DNA from: Oscillospiraceae bacterium
GTDB taxonomy: Bacteria > Bacillota > Clostridia > Oscillospirales > Acutalibacteraceae
Assembly: GCA_015066105.1 (NCBI GenBank)
Contig: SVOY01000001.1
Location: forward strand, 62,001 to 126,000
Reading direction: 5' to 3'
Length of the DNA stretch: 64,000 nucleotides
Shown here: piece after piece, positions 55,043-64,000 of the stretch
How positions within the stretch are numbered: position 1 is the first letter of the stretch
Layout: every line of letters begins with the position of its first letter
Made by a program: the position numbers and the translations under genes
The notes under the pieces: generated by a model
Seen by the model: only the letters and a program-made list of their open reading frames with translations
Told to the model about the DNA's origin: nothing
Database searches by the model: none

Positions 55043-56433
55043 TGAATAACAAGAAGAACAAAAATACAGACAAGGGCCTTATTGACAGACTCTTTTACAA
55101 CAACAAATTCCTTGCCGTTTTCTGTGCGGTGATGTCCGTTATAATCTGGGCCACCGTAAAAATCAATTACAGTGCAGACACAACAAGGACGATAAGCGAT
55201 GTAAGGGTTACGCTGAGCGAAAATCCGGACAGTCTTGACTTCACCGCCTTTGTTGCCCCCGATGACCTTACGGTTGAGGTTGAGGTTACGGGCAAGGCCT
55301 ATAACATAAACGCGCAGGCTCTTTCAAAGGATGAAATTACCGTTGAGGCGGCCAATACCTTTGTTGATTCCGCAGGCTACAAGGTGCTTTCTCTTACTGC
55401 AAAGGCGGCGGATACCTCATCGGGTGACTTTGAAATCACCAACATCACACCCTCAACCATAACCGTTTTTTACGACAGAAAGGTTACAGACACCTTTAAC
55501 GTTGTGGCACGGATTGAAAATGACCTTGAAAACGTGGTCAAGGAGGGCTTTGCCCTCGGTCAGGCGGTTGCTTCAATGAGCACCGTTGACGTTACGGGCC
55601 CCGCAACAATTTTAAGCGGCCTTGAGAATGTTTACTTTGATGCGGTTATTGATGAGGGCAAGCTTCCGCTTGAATCCTCAATTGAGCTTCCCGCAAGGCT
55701 TTCCTATCCCGTCAGCCGTGAAAGTGACAGTGCCTTCCTTACCTGCGAGAGCATAAATGATGAGTCTAACCCTGCAACGGTTACTCTTCCCGTTTACGCA
55801 AGCAAGGTTGTGCCCGTTACCGTTAAGTTTATCAATCAGCCCGAGGGCATGAAAACTCCCGGCTACAGCGTTTATCCCTCTGAGGTGGAGATAATCTACA
55901 ACCCCAAGGACGAGGAAAAATTTACCGAGTTTTCGGCAGGCACGGTGGATTTTAAAAAGCTTGACAACAGTGTGAACAGCTTTATACTTGAAATTGACCC
56001 GGAAAAGAGCCCCGTCAAGCTTACGGACAGAGAGCTTACTGAGTTTGAGGTTGACATTGACCTTTCGGATTACAGCAAAACCAAGGTCACCTATCTTGCG
56101 GCAAACATTCTTTTCCTCAACAAGCAGGAGGGAATGGTTTATTCCGTGGGCGAGGGCGACGGCCCCGAGGAAATTACGGTAGTCGGCCCGGCAAAATATC
56201 TTAAAAACCTCAAGCCCGACGATATACGCATTGAGATAAATGTTTCCGCCCTTAACAACAGCAGGGCAAGGGGACAGACCCTTGACGCAAACATTACCGT
56301 TGAAAACAGCGAGCTTAAAAACTGCTGGGTATACGGCGAATATCAGGCCTATGTTACTGCAATGACAGAGGAGGAGGCCAAGGCCGCTGCCGCTGAGGCG
56401 ACAGAAGAAGCAGCTGATAAGACAGAAGCATAA
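55039..56433 (+). CDS. cdaR: CdaR (YbbR-domain) regulator of CdaA
   Basis: N-terminal TM with NNKFLAVFCAVMSVIIWATVKINYS and YbbR-type repeats; overlaps cdaA by 4 nt. Confidence 0.9.
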   Translation: MMNNKKNKNTDKGLIDRLFYNNKFLAVFCAVMSVIIWATVKINYSADTTRTISDVRVTLSENPDSLDFTAFVAPDDLTVEVEVTGKAYNINAQALSKDEITVEAANTFVDSAGYKVLSLTAKAADTSSGDFEITNITPSTITVFYDRKVTDTFNVVARIENDLENVVKEGFALGQAVASMSTVDVTGPATILSGLENVYFDAVIDEGKLPLESSIELPARLSYPVSRESDSAFLTCESINDESNPATVTLPVYASKVVPVTVKFINQPEGMKTPGYSVYPSEVEIIYNPKDEEKFTEFSAGTVDFKKLDNSVNSFILEIDPEKSPVKLTDRELTEFEVDIDLSDYSKTKVTYLAANILFLNKQEGMVYSVGEGDGPEEITVVGPAKYLKNLKPDDIRIEINVSALNNSRARGQTLDANITVENSELKNCWVYGEYQAYVTAMTEEEAKAAAAEATEEAADKTEA

Positions 56434-56526
56434 AAGTTTTTTGGTTACTTTTTTTTCAAAAAAGTAACGCCATGCGGCGAGCAATAAAAAAACAGGCACA
56501 GGAGCAAATTGCTCCTGTGCTTTTTA
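56433..56526 (+). repeat. Composite hairpin repeat plus terminator (second copy)
   Basis: GGTTACTTTTTT tttc AAAAAAGTAACGCC then GCACAGGAGCAAATTGCTCCTGTGC TTTTT. Confidence 0.7.
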
Positions 56527-56534
56527 TCAGCTTT

Positions 56535-56573
56535 TGACACTCGGCCCTTGACACTCGGCCCTAGGCCCTTGCC
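56535..56573 (-). repeat. Heptanucleotide tandem repeat (RAGGGCC/GAGTGTC)n
   Basis: Minus strand AAGGGCC TAGGGCC GAGTGTC AAGGGCC GAGTGTC right after the stop codon of the minus-strand CDS. Confidence 0.75.
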
Positions 56574-56575
56574 CA

Positions 56576-57250
56576 TCAATCAAGTATATACAGTCCGCTC
56601 TTGAGCCAGACAAATTCTCTGCCCATAACATTGATGTACTTATAGACCTTTTCGTTGAAAACTCTGTAGTCTCTTACGGAGTTTGTCTGAATGTTAAGGG
56701 TGCGGATTTTCTTTGATGACTGGTTGCAGATGTAAAGCATACCGTTGTGAAGCGAAACGGCGCAGGGACCCTCAAAGGCGGTTGCTTCTCCGCCACCGAC
56801 GCGAAGGAGAATTCTGCCCTCACGGGGGGAGTATTTGATAATTGCGTTTTCACCGGGTACTGCACACCAGATGTAAGCACCGTCAACGGCAATGTCGCAC
56901 ACGGGCAGACCGTGATAGGTCAGCTGTGAGGAGACGTTGAGTGAGCCGTCGGTGTTGAAGATGTTATACTCACCGCCGGGAAAAATTGCCATAATGCGGT
57001 TGTCGTTGAGCACGCCCACGTCGCAGGATACGTAGTCACCGAGCTGTTCGGCAATTTCCTCATATTCGTAGCCGAACTTAACCTTGAGATATACGCTCTT
57101 TTTTATGTGGGTGAATTTGTCGTTAACTGCGTCGTAGCCGAAAAAGTTTGCCTTGAGTCTGCCGTCGGGGGCAGTGTCTCTTGTGGCAAAAACAAAACCC
57201 TTTTTGAAGGGCGTGATGTTAAGAATTTCACCGGAGAAAACATTTTCCAT
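56576..57250 (-). CDS. Hypothetical protein, beta-propeller-like
   Basis: Repeated blade-like segments (DIAVDGAYIWCAVPGENAIIKYSPREG..., AVSLHNGMLYICNQSSKKIRTLN). Confidence 0.6.
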   Translation of the reverse strand: MENVFSGEILNITPFKKGFVFATRDTAPDGRLKANFFGYDAVNDKFTHIKKSVYLKVKFGYEYEEIAEQLGDYVSCDVGVLNDNRIMAIFPGGEYNIFNTDGSLNVSSQLTYHGLPVCDIAVDGAYIWCAVPGENAIIKYSPREGRILLRVGGGEATAFEGPCAVSLHNGMLYICNQSSKKIRTLNIQTNSVRDYRVFNEKVYKYINVMGREFVWLKSGLYILD

Positions 57251-57392
57251 AATATATAAATCCTTCCATAAAGCGTTTAAAGAAATATAAAAAGAGGTAA
57301 AATAAATTATTTATATTATAATACATTATTCTTTAGCGGCAGTCAAGAATAATTTTACAATTTGACGGCTAAAAGTTTAAATATAAATAGAT

Positions 57393-57429
57393 TTATATTG
57401 TTGACAAAAGTACAGTTTTAAAGTACAAT
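57393..57429 (+). promoter_or_regulatory. glpK promoter with direct repeat operator-like sequence
   Basis: TTGACA-17 nt-TACAAT; AAAGTACA-5 nt-AAAGTACA within the core promoter. Confidence 0.5.
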
Positions 57430-57477
57430 GGAGAGAGTGAAATTATATAAATTTTGCTGAAAAGGAGAAAGAAGAAA

Positions 57478-58992
57478 ATGAGTGAAAAATTAGTTCTTGC
57501 CCTTGACCAGGGCACAACAAGCTCAAGGTCAATTGTTTTTGACAAAAAGGGTAACATCATTGCAAAGGCTCAGAACGAGTTTGAGCAGATTTATCCCAAG
57601 GCAGGCTGGGTTGAGCACGACCCTCTTAATATTCTTTACAGCCAGTTCAATTCTATTACATCGGTTCTTCGTAACGGCAATTTTTCCGCAAAGGATATTG
57701 CCGGCATCGGCATCACCAACCAGAGAGAAACCACAATCCTCTGGGACAGAGCAACGGGTAAGCCCGTTTACAACGCAATCGTGTGGCAGTGCAGAAGAAC
57801 TGCAGATATGTGTGAGAAAATCAAGGAGGATAAGGAGCTTTGCGATTATATCACAGAGCATACCGGCCTTATTGTTGATGCTTACTTCTCAGCCACAAAA
57901 ATCAAGTGGATTATCGATAACGTACCCGGTGTAAAGGCTCTTGCAGATGCGGGTCAGCTTCTCTTCGGTACCGTTGAAACCTGGCTTATCTGGAACCTTA
58001 CCGGCGGCAGAACCCACGTTACCGATTACTCCAACGCTTCAAGAACAATGCTTTTTGACGTTGATAAGCTCTGCTGGGACGAATACCTTTGCGAAAAGCT
58101 TGGCATCCCTATGGGCATCCTTCCCACACCCGTTCCCTCAAGCAAGGTTTACGGTTGGGTTGCAAGCGGCATTATCGGCCTTGAGGAGCTTGAGGGTGTG
58201 CCCATCTGCGGCGCAATCGGCGACCAGCCCTCGGCACTTTTCGGCCAGGCCTGCTTCGAGTCAGGTATGTCAAAGAATACATACGGCACAGGCTGCTTCC
58301 TGCTTATGAACACGGGCAACAAGAGAGTTGTTTCAAAAAACAACCTTCTCACGGGCGTTGCCTGGAGCGTTAACGGAAAGACCACCTATTCAATCGAGGG
58401 CAGTGCCTTCAACGCAGGCTCCGTTATCAAGTGGCTTCGTGATGAGCTTCAGCTTATTGACAGCCCCAAGCGCTGTGATGAGCTTGCAGAAAGCGTACCC
58501 GATGCCAACGGCTGCTACCTTGTTCCCGCCTTTACGGGTCTCGGCGCTCCCTATTGGGATATGTATGCAAGAGGCTGTATCGTAGGCCTTACAAGAGGCG
58601 TTAACAGAAAGCACATTGCAAGAGCAGTCCTTGAATCAATCACTTATCAGATGACCGACCTTCTTGAGGCAATGAAGGACGATTCGGGCATTGACATCAG
58701 CGAGCTTCGTGTTGACGGCGGTGCTTCCGTAAGTAACATTATGATGCAGATTCAGGCCAATATGGCTCAGACCAAGGTTAACAGACCCAAGACCGTTGAA
58801 ACAACCGCTCTCGGTGCCGCTTATCTTGCAGGTCTTGCAGTAGGCGTATGGGAAAGCCTTGAGGATATTGAAAACAACCGTGAGGTTGACAGAGTTTTCG
58901 AGCCCGAAATGGCTATTGAAGAAAGAAATAAATACTATGCAGGCTGGAAGAAGGCCGTTTCCCGTGCAATGAGCTGGGAAGAAAAGGAATAA
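57478..58992 (+). CDS. glpK: Glycerol kinase
   Basis: LVLALDQGTTSSRSIVFDKKG, GITNQRETTILWDRATGKPVYNAIVWQCRRT, GAIGDQPSALFGQACFE. Confidence 0.97.
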   Translation: MSEKLVLALDQGTTSSRSIVFDKKGNIIAKAQNEFEQIYPKAGWVEHDPLNILYSQFNSITSVLRNGNFSAKDIAGIGITNQRETTILWDRATGKPVYNAIVWQCRRTADMCEKIKEDKELCDYITEHTGLIVDAYFSATKIKWIIDNVPGVKALADAGQLLFGTVETWLIWNLTGGRTHVTDYSNASRTMLFDVDKLCWDEYLCEKLGIPMGILPTPVPSSKVYGWVASGIIGLEELEGVPICGAIGDQPSALFGQACFESGMSKNTYGTGCFLLMNTGNKRVVSKNNLLTGVAWSVNGKTTYSIEGSAFNAGSVIKWLRDELQLIDSPKRCDELAESVPDANGCYLVPAFTGLGAPYWDMYARGCIVGLTRGVNRKHIARAVLESITYQMTDLLEAMKDDSGIDISELRVDGGASVSNIMMQIQANMAQTKVNRPKTVETTALGAAYLAGLAVGVWESLEDIENNREVDRVFEPEMAIEERNKYYAGWKKAVSRAMSWEEKE

Positions 58993-59058
58993 TTAGGGCA
59001 GCTGCCTTGATTATATAAGCTTAAAAAAATTTATTAAAAATAAACAGGAGTGATAACA

Positions 59059-60168
59059 ATGGGTAAGGTAATACTCGATTGGAAAACAACACATGATTTT
59101 ATCAAGGATGCATTCGTAGGCTACGGCGTACCTGCTGACGAGGCAGAAATCGTAACCGACGTTCTTCTTGAGTCTGACAGACGCGGTATTGAATCACACG
59201 GCTGCAACCGTTTCAAGCCCGTTTACATTGACAGAATCAAGGCCGGCATCCAGTTTGCCGAGACAAACTTTGAAATCATCAAGGAAACCGAAACAACAGC
59301 AGTTGTTGACGGCCACCACGGTATGGGTCAGGTTATCGGCCACAGAGCTATGTCTATGGCTATTGAAAAGGCTAAGAAGTACGGTATGGGTATGGTTGTT
59401 GTACGCAACTCAACTCACTACGGTATTGCAGGCTATTACACCACAATGGCAACAAAGGCCGGCTGTATCGGTATGACCGGTACAAACGCACGTCCTTCAG
59501 TTGCTCCCACACTCGGCGTTGAGGGTATGTTCGGTACAAACCCCTTCACTCTCGGTGTGCCCACAGATGAAGACTTTGACTTCAACTTTGACTGTGCAAC
59601 CTCAATCACACAGAACGGTAAGGTTGAATATTACGAAAGAATCGGTGAAGAAATTCACCCCGGCACTGTTATCGACCTTGAGGGTAACCCCGTTGAAGGC
59701 GATGCAGGCGTTGCACTCAAGAAAATCCGTCAGGGCACAGCTGCTCTCACAACCCTCGGCGGTATCGGCGAAGCACTCGGCGGCTACAAGGGCTATGGCT
59801 TTGCTATGTTCGTTGAATTCCTTTCATCAATCCTTCAGGACGGTGCTTACGGTAAGGACCTCGACGGTAAGGATGCTGAAGGCAACATCCGTCCCTATCA
59901 GCTCGGTCACTTCTTCATTGCTATCGACACTGAGCACTTCCTCGGTGAAGAAATCGCAAGAAAGAAGGCAGGCGATATCATCCGCGGCGTAAGAGCTTCA
60001 AAGAAGGCTCCCGGCGAGGACAGAATTTATACTGCCGGTGAAAAAGAGCACGACATCTGGCTTCAGAGAAAGGACAGCGGTGTGCCCATCAACGAATCAG
60101 TTCAGAAGGAAATGAATCAGGTAAGAGACGACCTCGGCCTTGATTACATCTTCCCCTGGGAGAAATAA
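59059..60168 (+). CDS. Malate/L-lactate dehydrogenase family oxidoreductase
   Basis: Ldh2 family motifs ESDRRGIESHGCNRF, VVVRNSTHYGIAGYY, MFGTNPFTLGVPT. Confidence 0.92.
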   Translation: MGKVILDWKTTHDFIKDAFVGYGVPADEAEIVTDVLLESDRRGIESHGCNRFKPVYIDRIKAGIQFAETNFEIIKETETTAVVDGHHGMGQVIGHRAMSMAIEKAKKYGMGMVVVRNSTHYGIAGYYTTMATKAGCIGMTGTNARPSVAPTLGVEGMFGTNPFTLGVPTDEDFDFNFDCATSITQNGKVEYYERIGEEIHPGTVIDLEGNPVEGDAGVALKKIRQGTAALTTLGGIGEALGGYKGYGFAMFVEFLSSILQDGAYGKDLDGKDAEGNIRPYQLGHFFIAIDTEHFLGEEIARKKAGDIIRGVRASKKAPGEDRIYTAGEKEHDIWLQRKDSGVPINESVQKEMNQVRDDLGLDYIFPWEK

Positions 60169-60174
60169 ATAATA

Positions 60175-60209
60175 TTCAGCAAGCGACTTTCAATAAGCCG
60201 CTTGCTGTT
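60175..60209 (+). terminator. Hairpin, possible terminator/attenuator
   Basis: AGCAAGCG...CGCTTGCT. Confidence 0.45.
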
Positions 60210-60251
60210 ATGCATTTTTAGGTGAAGAATAATTATAAAGGAGAAAATATT

Positions 60252-61430
60252 ATGGATTACGCAAAGGAATCTTTGAGGCTTCACGGTGAATGGAAGGGTA
60301 AAATTGAGGTTGTTGCAAGAGCAAAGGTGCAGGATAAGGAAGCCCTTTCACTTGCTTATACACCCGGTGTTGCTCAGCCCTGCCTTGAAATTCAGAAGGA
60401 TATCAACAAATCCTATGAGCTTACAAGAAGATGGAACACAATAGCCGTTGTAACCGACGGCACTGCAGTTCTCGGCCTCGGCGATATCGGTCCGGAGGCA
60501 GGTATGCCCGTTATGGAGGGTAAATGCGTTCTTTTCAAGGAGTTCGGCGACGTAGATGCAATTCCTCTTTGCATCCGCTCAAAGGATGTTGACACGATAG
60601 TTGACACAATCGCACTGCTTGCAGGCTCCTTCGGCGGCATCAATCTTGAGGATATCGGTGCTCCCAGATGCTTTGAAATTGAAAGAAAGCTCAAGGAAAA
60701 GGCGGACATCCCCATTTTCCACGATGACCAGCACGGTACGGCCGTTGTATGCTCTGCGGCTCTTATCAACGCCCTTAAGCTCTGCGGCAAAAAGATTGAG
60801 GACTGCGTTGCAGTATTCAACGGTGCAGGCGCTGCAGGCGTGGCTATTGCAAAGCTCTTCCTCGCAATGGGCATCAAGGATGTTATTATGTGCGACAGAA
60901 AGGGCGTTGTTTATAAGGACAGACCCGGCATTGAAAACGAGCCTGCAAAAATCGAGCTTGCCTCCTTCTCAAACAAGAGCGGTGTAACCGGCACTCTTGC
61001 CGATGCACTCAAGGGCGCAGATATCTTTATCGGTGTTTCCGCACCCGGCTGTGTAAGTCAGGATATGGTACGCTCCATGGCCAAGGACCCCATCGTTTTC
61101 CCCATGGCAAACCCCACACCCGAAATTATGCCCGATGAGGCTCTTGCCGCAGGTGCCTGCGTTGTAGGTACGGGCAGAAGCGACTTCCCCAATCAGATTA
61201 ACAACGTGCTTGCCTTCCCCGGAATTTTCCGCGGCACCCTTGACGTAAGGGCAAGCGATATCAACGAGGAGATGAAGATGGCTGCCGCTAAGGCTATTGC
61301 TTCACTTGTTGCCGATGATGAGCTCAGAAGCGACTATATTCTCCCCGCCGCCTTTGACGAGAGGGTAGGACCCACCGTTGCAAAGGCTGTTGCTGAGGCT
61401 GCAAGAGAAAGCGGCGTTGCAAGAATTTGA
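60252..61430 (+). CDS. NAD(P)-dependent malic enzyme
   Basis: LAYTPGVAQPCLEI, TDGTAVLGLGDIGPEAGMPVMEGK, FHDDQHGTAVV. Confidence 0.95.
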   Translation: MDYAKESLRLHGEWKGKIEVVARAKVQDKEALSLAYTPGVAQPCLEIQKDINKSYELTRRWNTIAVVTDGTAVLGLGDIGPEAGMPVMEGKCVLFKEFGDVDAIPLCIRSKDVDTIVDTIALLAGSFGGINLEDIGAPRCFEIERKLKEKADIPIFHDDQHGTAVVCSAALINALKLCGKKIEDCVAVFNGAGAAGVAIAKLFLAMGIKDVIMCDRKGVVYKDRPGIENEPAKIELASFSNKSGVTGTLADALKGADIFIGVSAPGCVSQDMVRSMAKDPIVFPMANPTPEIMPDEALAAGACVVGTGRSDFPNQINNVLAFPGIFRGTLDVRASDINEEMKMAAAKAIASLVADDELRSDYILPAAFDERVGPTVAKAVAEAARESGVARI

Positions 61431-61445
61431 CACATAAAAATTTAT

Positions 61446-61486
61446 TGCGGAGTGCCTTTGCAGGTGCTCCGCAGCTTTTATAATAA
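61446..61486 (+). terminator. Rho-independent terminator
   Basis: GCGGAGTGCC TTTGCA GGTGCTCCGC. Confidence 0.7.
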
Positions 61487-61605
61487 TGAGTTTACAATGT
61501 TTTTACATAAATTATCCGCTTTTACTTGAATGATTTGACAATCTGTGGTATTATACTATATATATTGCTTTATATTTGAACAGTATTATCAGCGGAGGTA
61601 ACATT

Positions 61606-63153
61606 ATGAAGATGATGTTAAAAAAGTCAGTTTCCGTTCTGCTTGTGCTCGTTACTCTTTTCGGTATGCTGAGCATGTCTGCAGCTGCGGCAACAACCTA
61701 CGAAAACGATTTGCCTACGGTTTATCTTGTGGGTGCAACTCAGACCGTGTATAAAAACGGCAAGCAGGTATGGCCTGTCAAGGAGGGTATTGACGAAATT
61801 CTTCTTGATAACAGAAATGAGCTTCTTTCAGCCTTCACCTCAAGCCTTATGAGCTCTGACTGGTCAATTTACGGTGATGCTCTCGGTGAGACGCTTGACA
61901 AGTATTATTCTGCGGGCAGACTTGATAATAACGGTAACCCCAAAAAGGGCACCGATATCAAGCACAGCAAAACTCCCACGGAAAAAACCTCAAACTTCGG
62001 TCTTAAGGATTATATGTTCAATTATGACCCCCGTCTTGACCCTTGGGAGACCGCAGTTGAGCTTAAGGAATATATCGACGACGTTCTTGCGGTAACGGGC
62101 AAAAAGAAGGTAAACCTTATCGGCCGTTGTATGGGTGCCTGCTTTATTTCTGCTTATCTTTGCAGATACGGCCGCTCAAAGGTTGATACCGTAATTTATT
62201 ATGCTTCAGCCGCCAAGGGCTCAAAAATCTGCAGTGAGCTGTTTTCGGGCAAGCTCAACTTTGATACGGCAACAATAAACAACTATGCAAGCGAATATAT
62301 GGGTGACGATGAAATTTCTGCTCTTCTCGGTGCAATCGTCAACGTAACCTATACACTCAATATGCTTGGTATGGGCACGGACTTTGCTTCCGATATTTTC
62401 GAGCAGCTTTCCGTTGAGGTATTTCCCGACCTTCTTCGCAGAACCTACGCCAATATGCCCTCTTATTGGGCAATGGTAGGCGAGGATGATTATGAGGACG
62501 CCAAAAACTACATCTTCGGCGGATATGAGGAAGAATATGCAGGCCTTATCAAGAAGATAGACAACTATCACAACAAGGTTAAGGTGCCCCTTGACAAAAA
62601 GCTCAAGCAGTACAGAAGCGACGGAATGAAAATCGCCGTTATCGCCAAGTATAACGTTCCCTTCCTTCCTCTTATTGAAAGCAGTAACGTGCAGGCTGAC
62701 GGCAAGGTAGATATTACAGAGACCTCCTTCGGCGCAACCGCTGCCGAATACGGCAAGACCTTCACCGTGGATTATCTAAACGAGGCAAAGGAAAAGGGCA
62801 CAATAGACTACGTTTCAGATGACCTTATCGTTGACGCCTCCTCCTGCCTCTTCCCGAATATGACCTGGTTTATAAGAGATATCGACCACAGCGAAATCCC
62901 CAAGGTAATTGATACCCTTATGCTGAAAATTCTCAGAAGCAAGGGACAGAAATCCGTAAGAAGCTTTGAGGAGTATCCGCGCTTCACCTCGTACGACAGC
63001 GAAACGGGAAAGCTCACCCCCATTACGGGCACAATTCCCAGCGGAACAACGGGTAATGAGGGCGGCGGACTTTCCAACCTTCTCAGCGTTTTCTCATCCT
63101 TCTTCACAATTATTTTAAATGTTATCAAGCTGCTTATCAAGCAGACAGTTTAA
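61606..63153 (+). CDS. Secreted alpha/beta-hydrolase-like protein with GxCxG nucleophile elbow
   Basis: Signal peptide MKMMLKKSVSVLLVLVTLFGMLSMSAAAA; KKVNLIGRCMGACFISAYLCRYG; late IDHSEIP candidate His. Confidence 0.65.
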   Translation: MKMMLKKSVSVLLVLVTLFGMLSMSAAAATTYENDLPTVYLVGATQTVYKNGKQVWPVKEGIDEILLDNRNELLSAFTSSLMSSDWSIYGDALGETLDKYYSAGRLDNNGNPKKGTDIKHSKTPTEKTSNFGLKDYMFNYDPRLDPWETAVELKEYIDDVLAVTGKKKVNLIGRCMGACFISAYLCRYGRSKVDTVIYYASAAKGSKICSELFSGKLNFDTATINNYASEYMGDDEISALLGAIVNVTYTLNMLGMGTDFASDIFEQLSVEVFPDLLRRTYANMPSYWAMVGEDDYEDAKNYIFGGYEEEYAGLIKKIDNYHNKVKVPLDKKLKQYRSDGMKIAVIAKYNVPFLPLIESSNVQADGKVDITETSFGATAAEYGKTFTVDYLNEAKEKGTIDYVSDDLIVDASSCLFPNMTWFIRDIDHSEIPKVIDTLMLKILRSKGQKSVRSFEEYPRFTSYDSETGKLTPITGTIPSGTTGNEGGGLSNLLSVFSSFFTIILNVIKLLIKQTV

Positions 63154-63165
63154 TGAGGTGAATTT

Positions 63166-63489
63166 ATGTCTTATATTGAGCTTTCAAAGGATAATTTTGA
63201 AAAAGAAGTTACAAACGAAAGGGACTGTCCCGTTCTTGTGGACTTCTGGGCAAGCTGGTGCGGACCCTGCCAGATGCTTTCTCCCGTCATTGACGAGCTG
63301 GCTGATGAGCTTGACGGCGAGGTTAAGGTCTGCAAAATGGATTGCGACGAAAACTCAGATTTCATTATGGAAATGGGCGTAATGACAATTCCTTGCCTTG
63401 TGCTTTTCAACGGCGGCGAGGAAAAGGGCAGACTTATCGGCTATAACGAAAAGGAAGCCATCATTGACTTCATAAACGAAAACAAATAA
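63166..63489 (+). CDS. trxA: Thioredoxin
   Basis: VLVDFWASWCGPCQMLSPVIDELA. Confidence 0.95.
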   Translation: MSYIELSKDNFEKEVTNERDCPVLVDFWASWCGPCQMLSPVIDELADELDGEVKVCKMDCDENSDFIMEMGVMTIPCLVLFNGGEEKGRLIGYNEKEAIIDFINENK

Positions 63490-63548
63490 TTTGCAGGGAG
63501 CGACACTCTCGTCGCTCCGTTATTTATGAAAACGGAGGACTCTATATT

Positions 63549-64000
63549 ATGGAAAACAAAATCATTAAGGTAACAATGGAAAACGGCACAGAGTACAGAA
63601 TTGAGCTCTATCCCGAATTTGCTCCCAAAACAGCTGCCAATTTTGTTTCACTTGTTGAAAGCGGCTTTTATAACGGCCTTACCTTCCACAGAATCATCCC
63701 CGGCTTTATGGCTCAGGGCGGTGACCCCGAGGGTACGGGTATGGGCGGAAGCAAGGATAAGATTTACGGCGAATTTGCCGCAAACGGCTGGACTGCCAAC
63801 AGCCTCAGCCACAAGAGGGGAGTAATCTCCATGGCAAGAAGCCAGGATATGAACTCAGCCTCAAGTCAGTTCTTCATCTGCTTTGACGATTGCACCTTCC
63901 TTGACGGTAACTATGCCGCCTTCGGCAAGGTTATTGAGGGAATGGAAAACGTTGATGCTCTTTGCGATGTGCCCAGAACCTTCAGTATGAGCGGTGAAAT
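63549..64000 (+). CDS. Cyclophilin-type peptidylprolyl isomerase, 3' end cut by window
   Basis: ELYPEFAPKTAANFVSLVESGFYNGLTFHRIIPGFMAQGGDPEGTGMGG...NSASSQFFIC. Confidence 0.93.
   Translation, partial: MENKIIKVTMENGTEYRIELYPEFAPKTAANFVSLVESGFYNGLTFHRIIPGFMAQGGDPEGTGMGGSKDKIYGEFAANGWTANSLSHKRGVISMARSQDMNSASSQFFICFDDCTFLDGNYAAFGKVIEGMENVDALCDVPRTFSMSGE

Noticed and set aside
54185-56433. cdaA-cdaR as an unusual signalling system
   Set aside because: Standard Firmicutes c-di-AMP synthase and regulator arrangement with intact motifs.

Overview
The window is a gene-dense chromosomal segment from a low-to-mid GC Bacillota, most likely a gut Clostridia/Oscillospiraceae-type genome (inferred from gene content and order: PolC, AddAB, CdaA/CdaR, IspH-S1 fusion). 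About 45 protein genes are supported, mostly housekeeping: uvrC (5' cut by the window), pcrA, pyrH-frr-uppS-cdsA-dxr-rseP-ispG-polC, addB-addA, rpmE, dgt-like, dnaG-rpoD, argF-carA-carB, cmk-plsC-ispH/rpsA, cdaA-cdaR, glpK, malic enzyme, trxA and a cyclophilin cut by the right edge. There is one tRNA-Leu(CAA) on the minus strand. I saw no CRISPR array, prophage, IS element or rRNA. The most unusual content: (1) an argF-carA-carB locus where CarA has lost the glutaminase Cys/His/Glu triad (GIGLGHQ and FEPS instead of GICLGHQ and HPE), and CarB is fused in frame to a DapF-like domain that lacks one of its two catalytic cysteines; (2) a PolC replicative polymerase without the inserted 3'-5' exonuclease domain but with what looks like a complete PHP metal site; (3) dispersed heptanucleotide tandem repeats (RAGTAGT and RAGGGCC units) next to stop codons; (4) two promoter-structured RNA-terminator units, one ahead of a transporter gene and one ahead of argF; (5) a small secreted peptide precursor with a Lys-faced amphipathic helix; (6) a secreted alpha/beta-hydrolase-like protein with a Cys nucleophile. 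All calls come from reading the sequence; no database searches were run.
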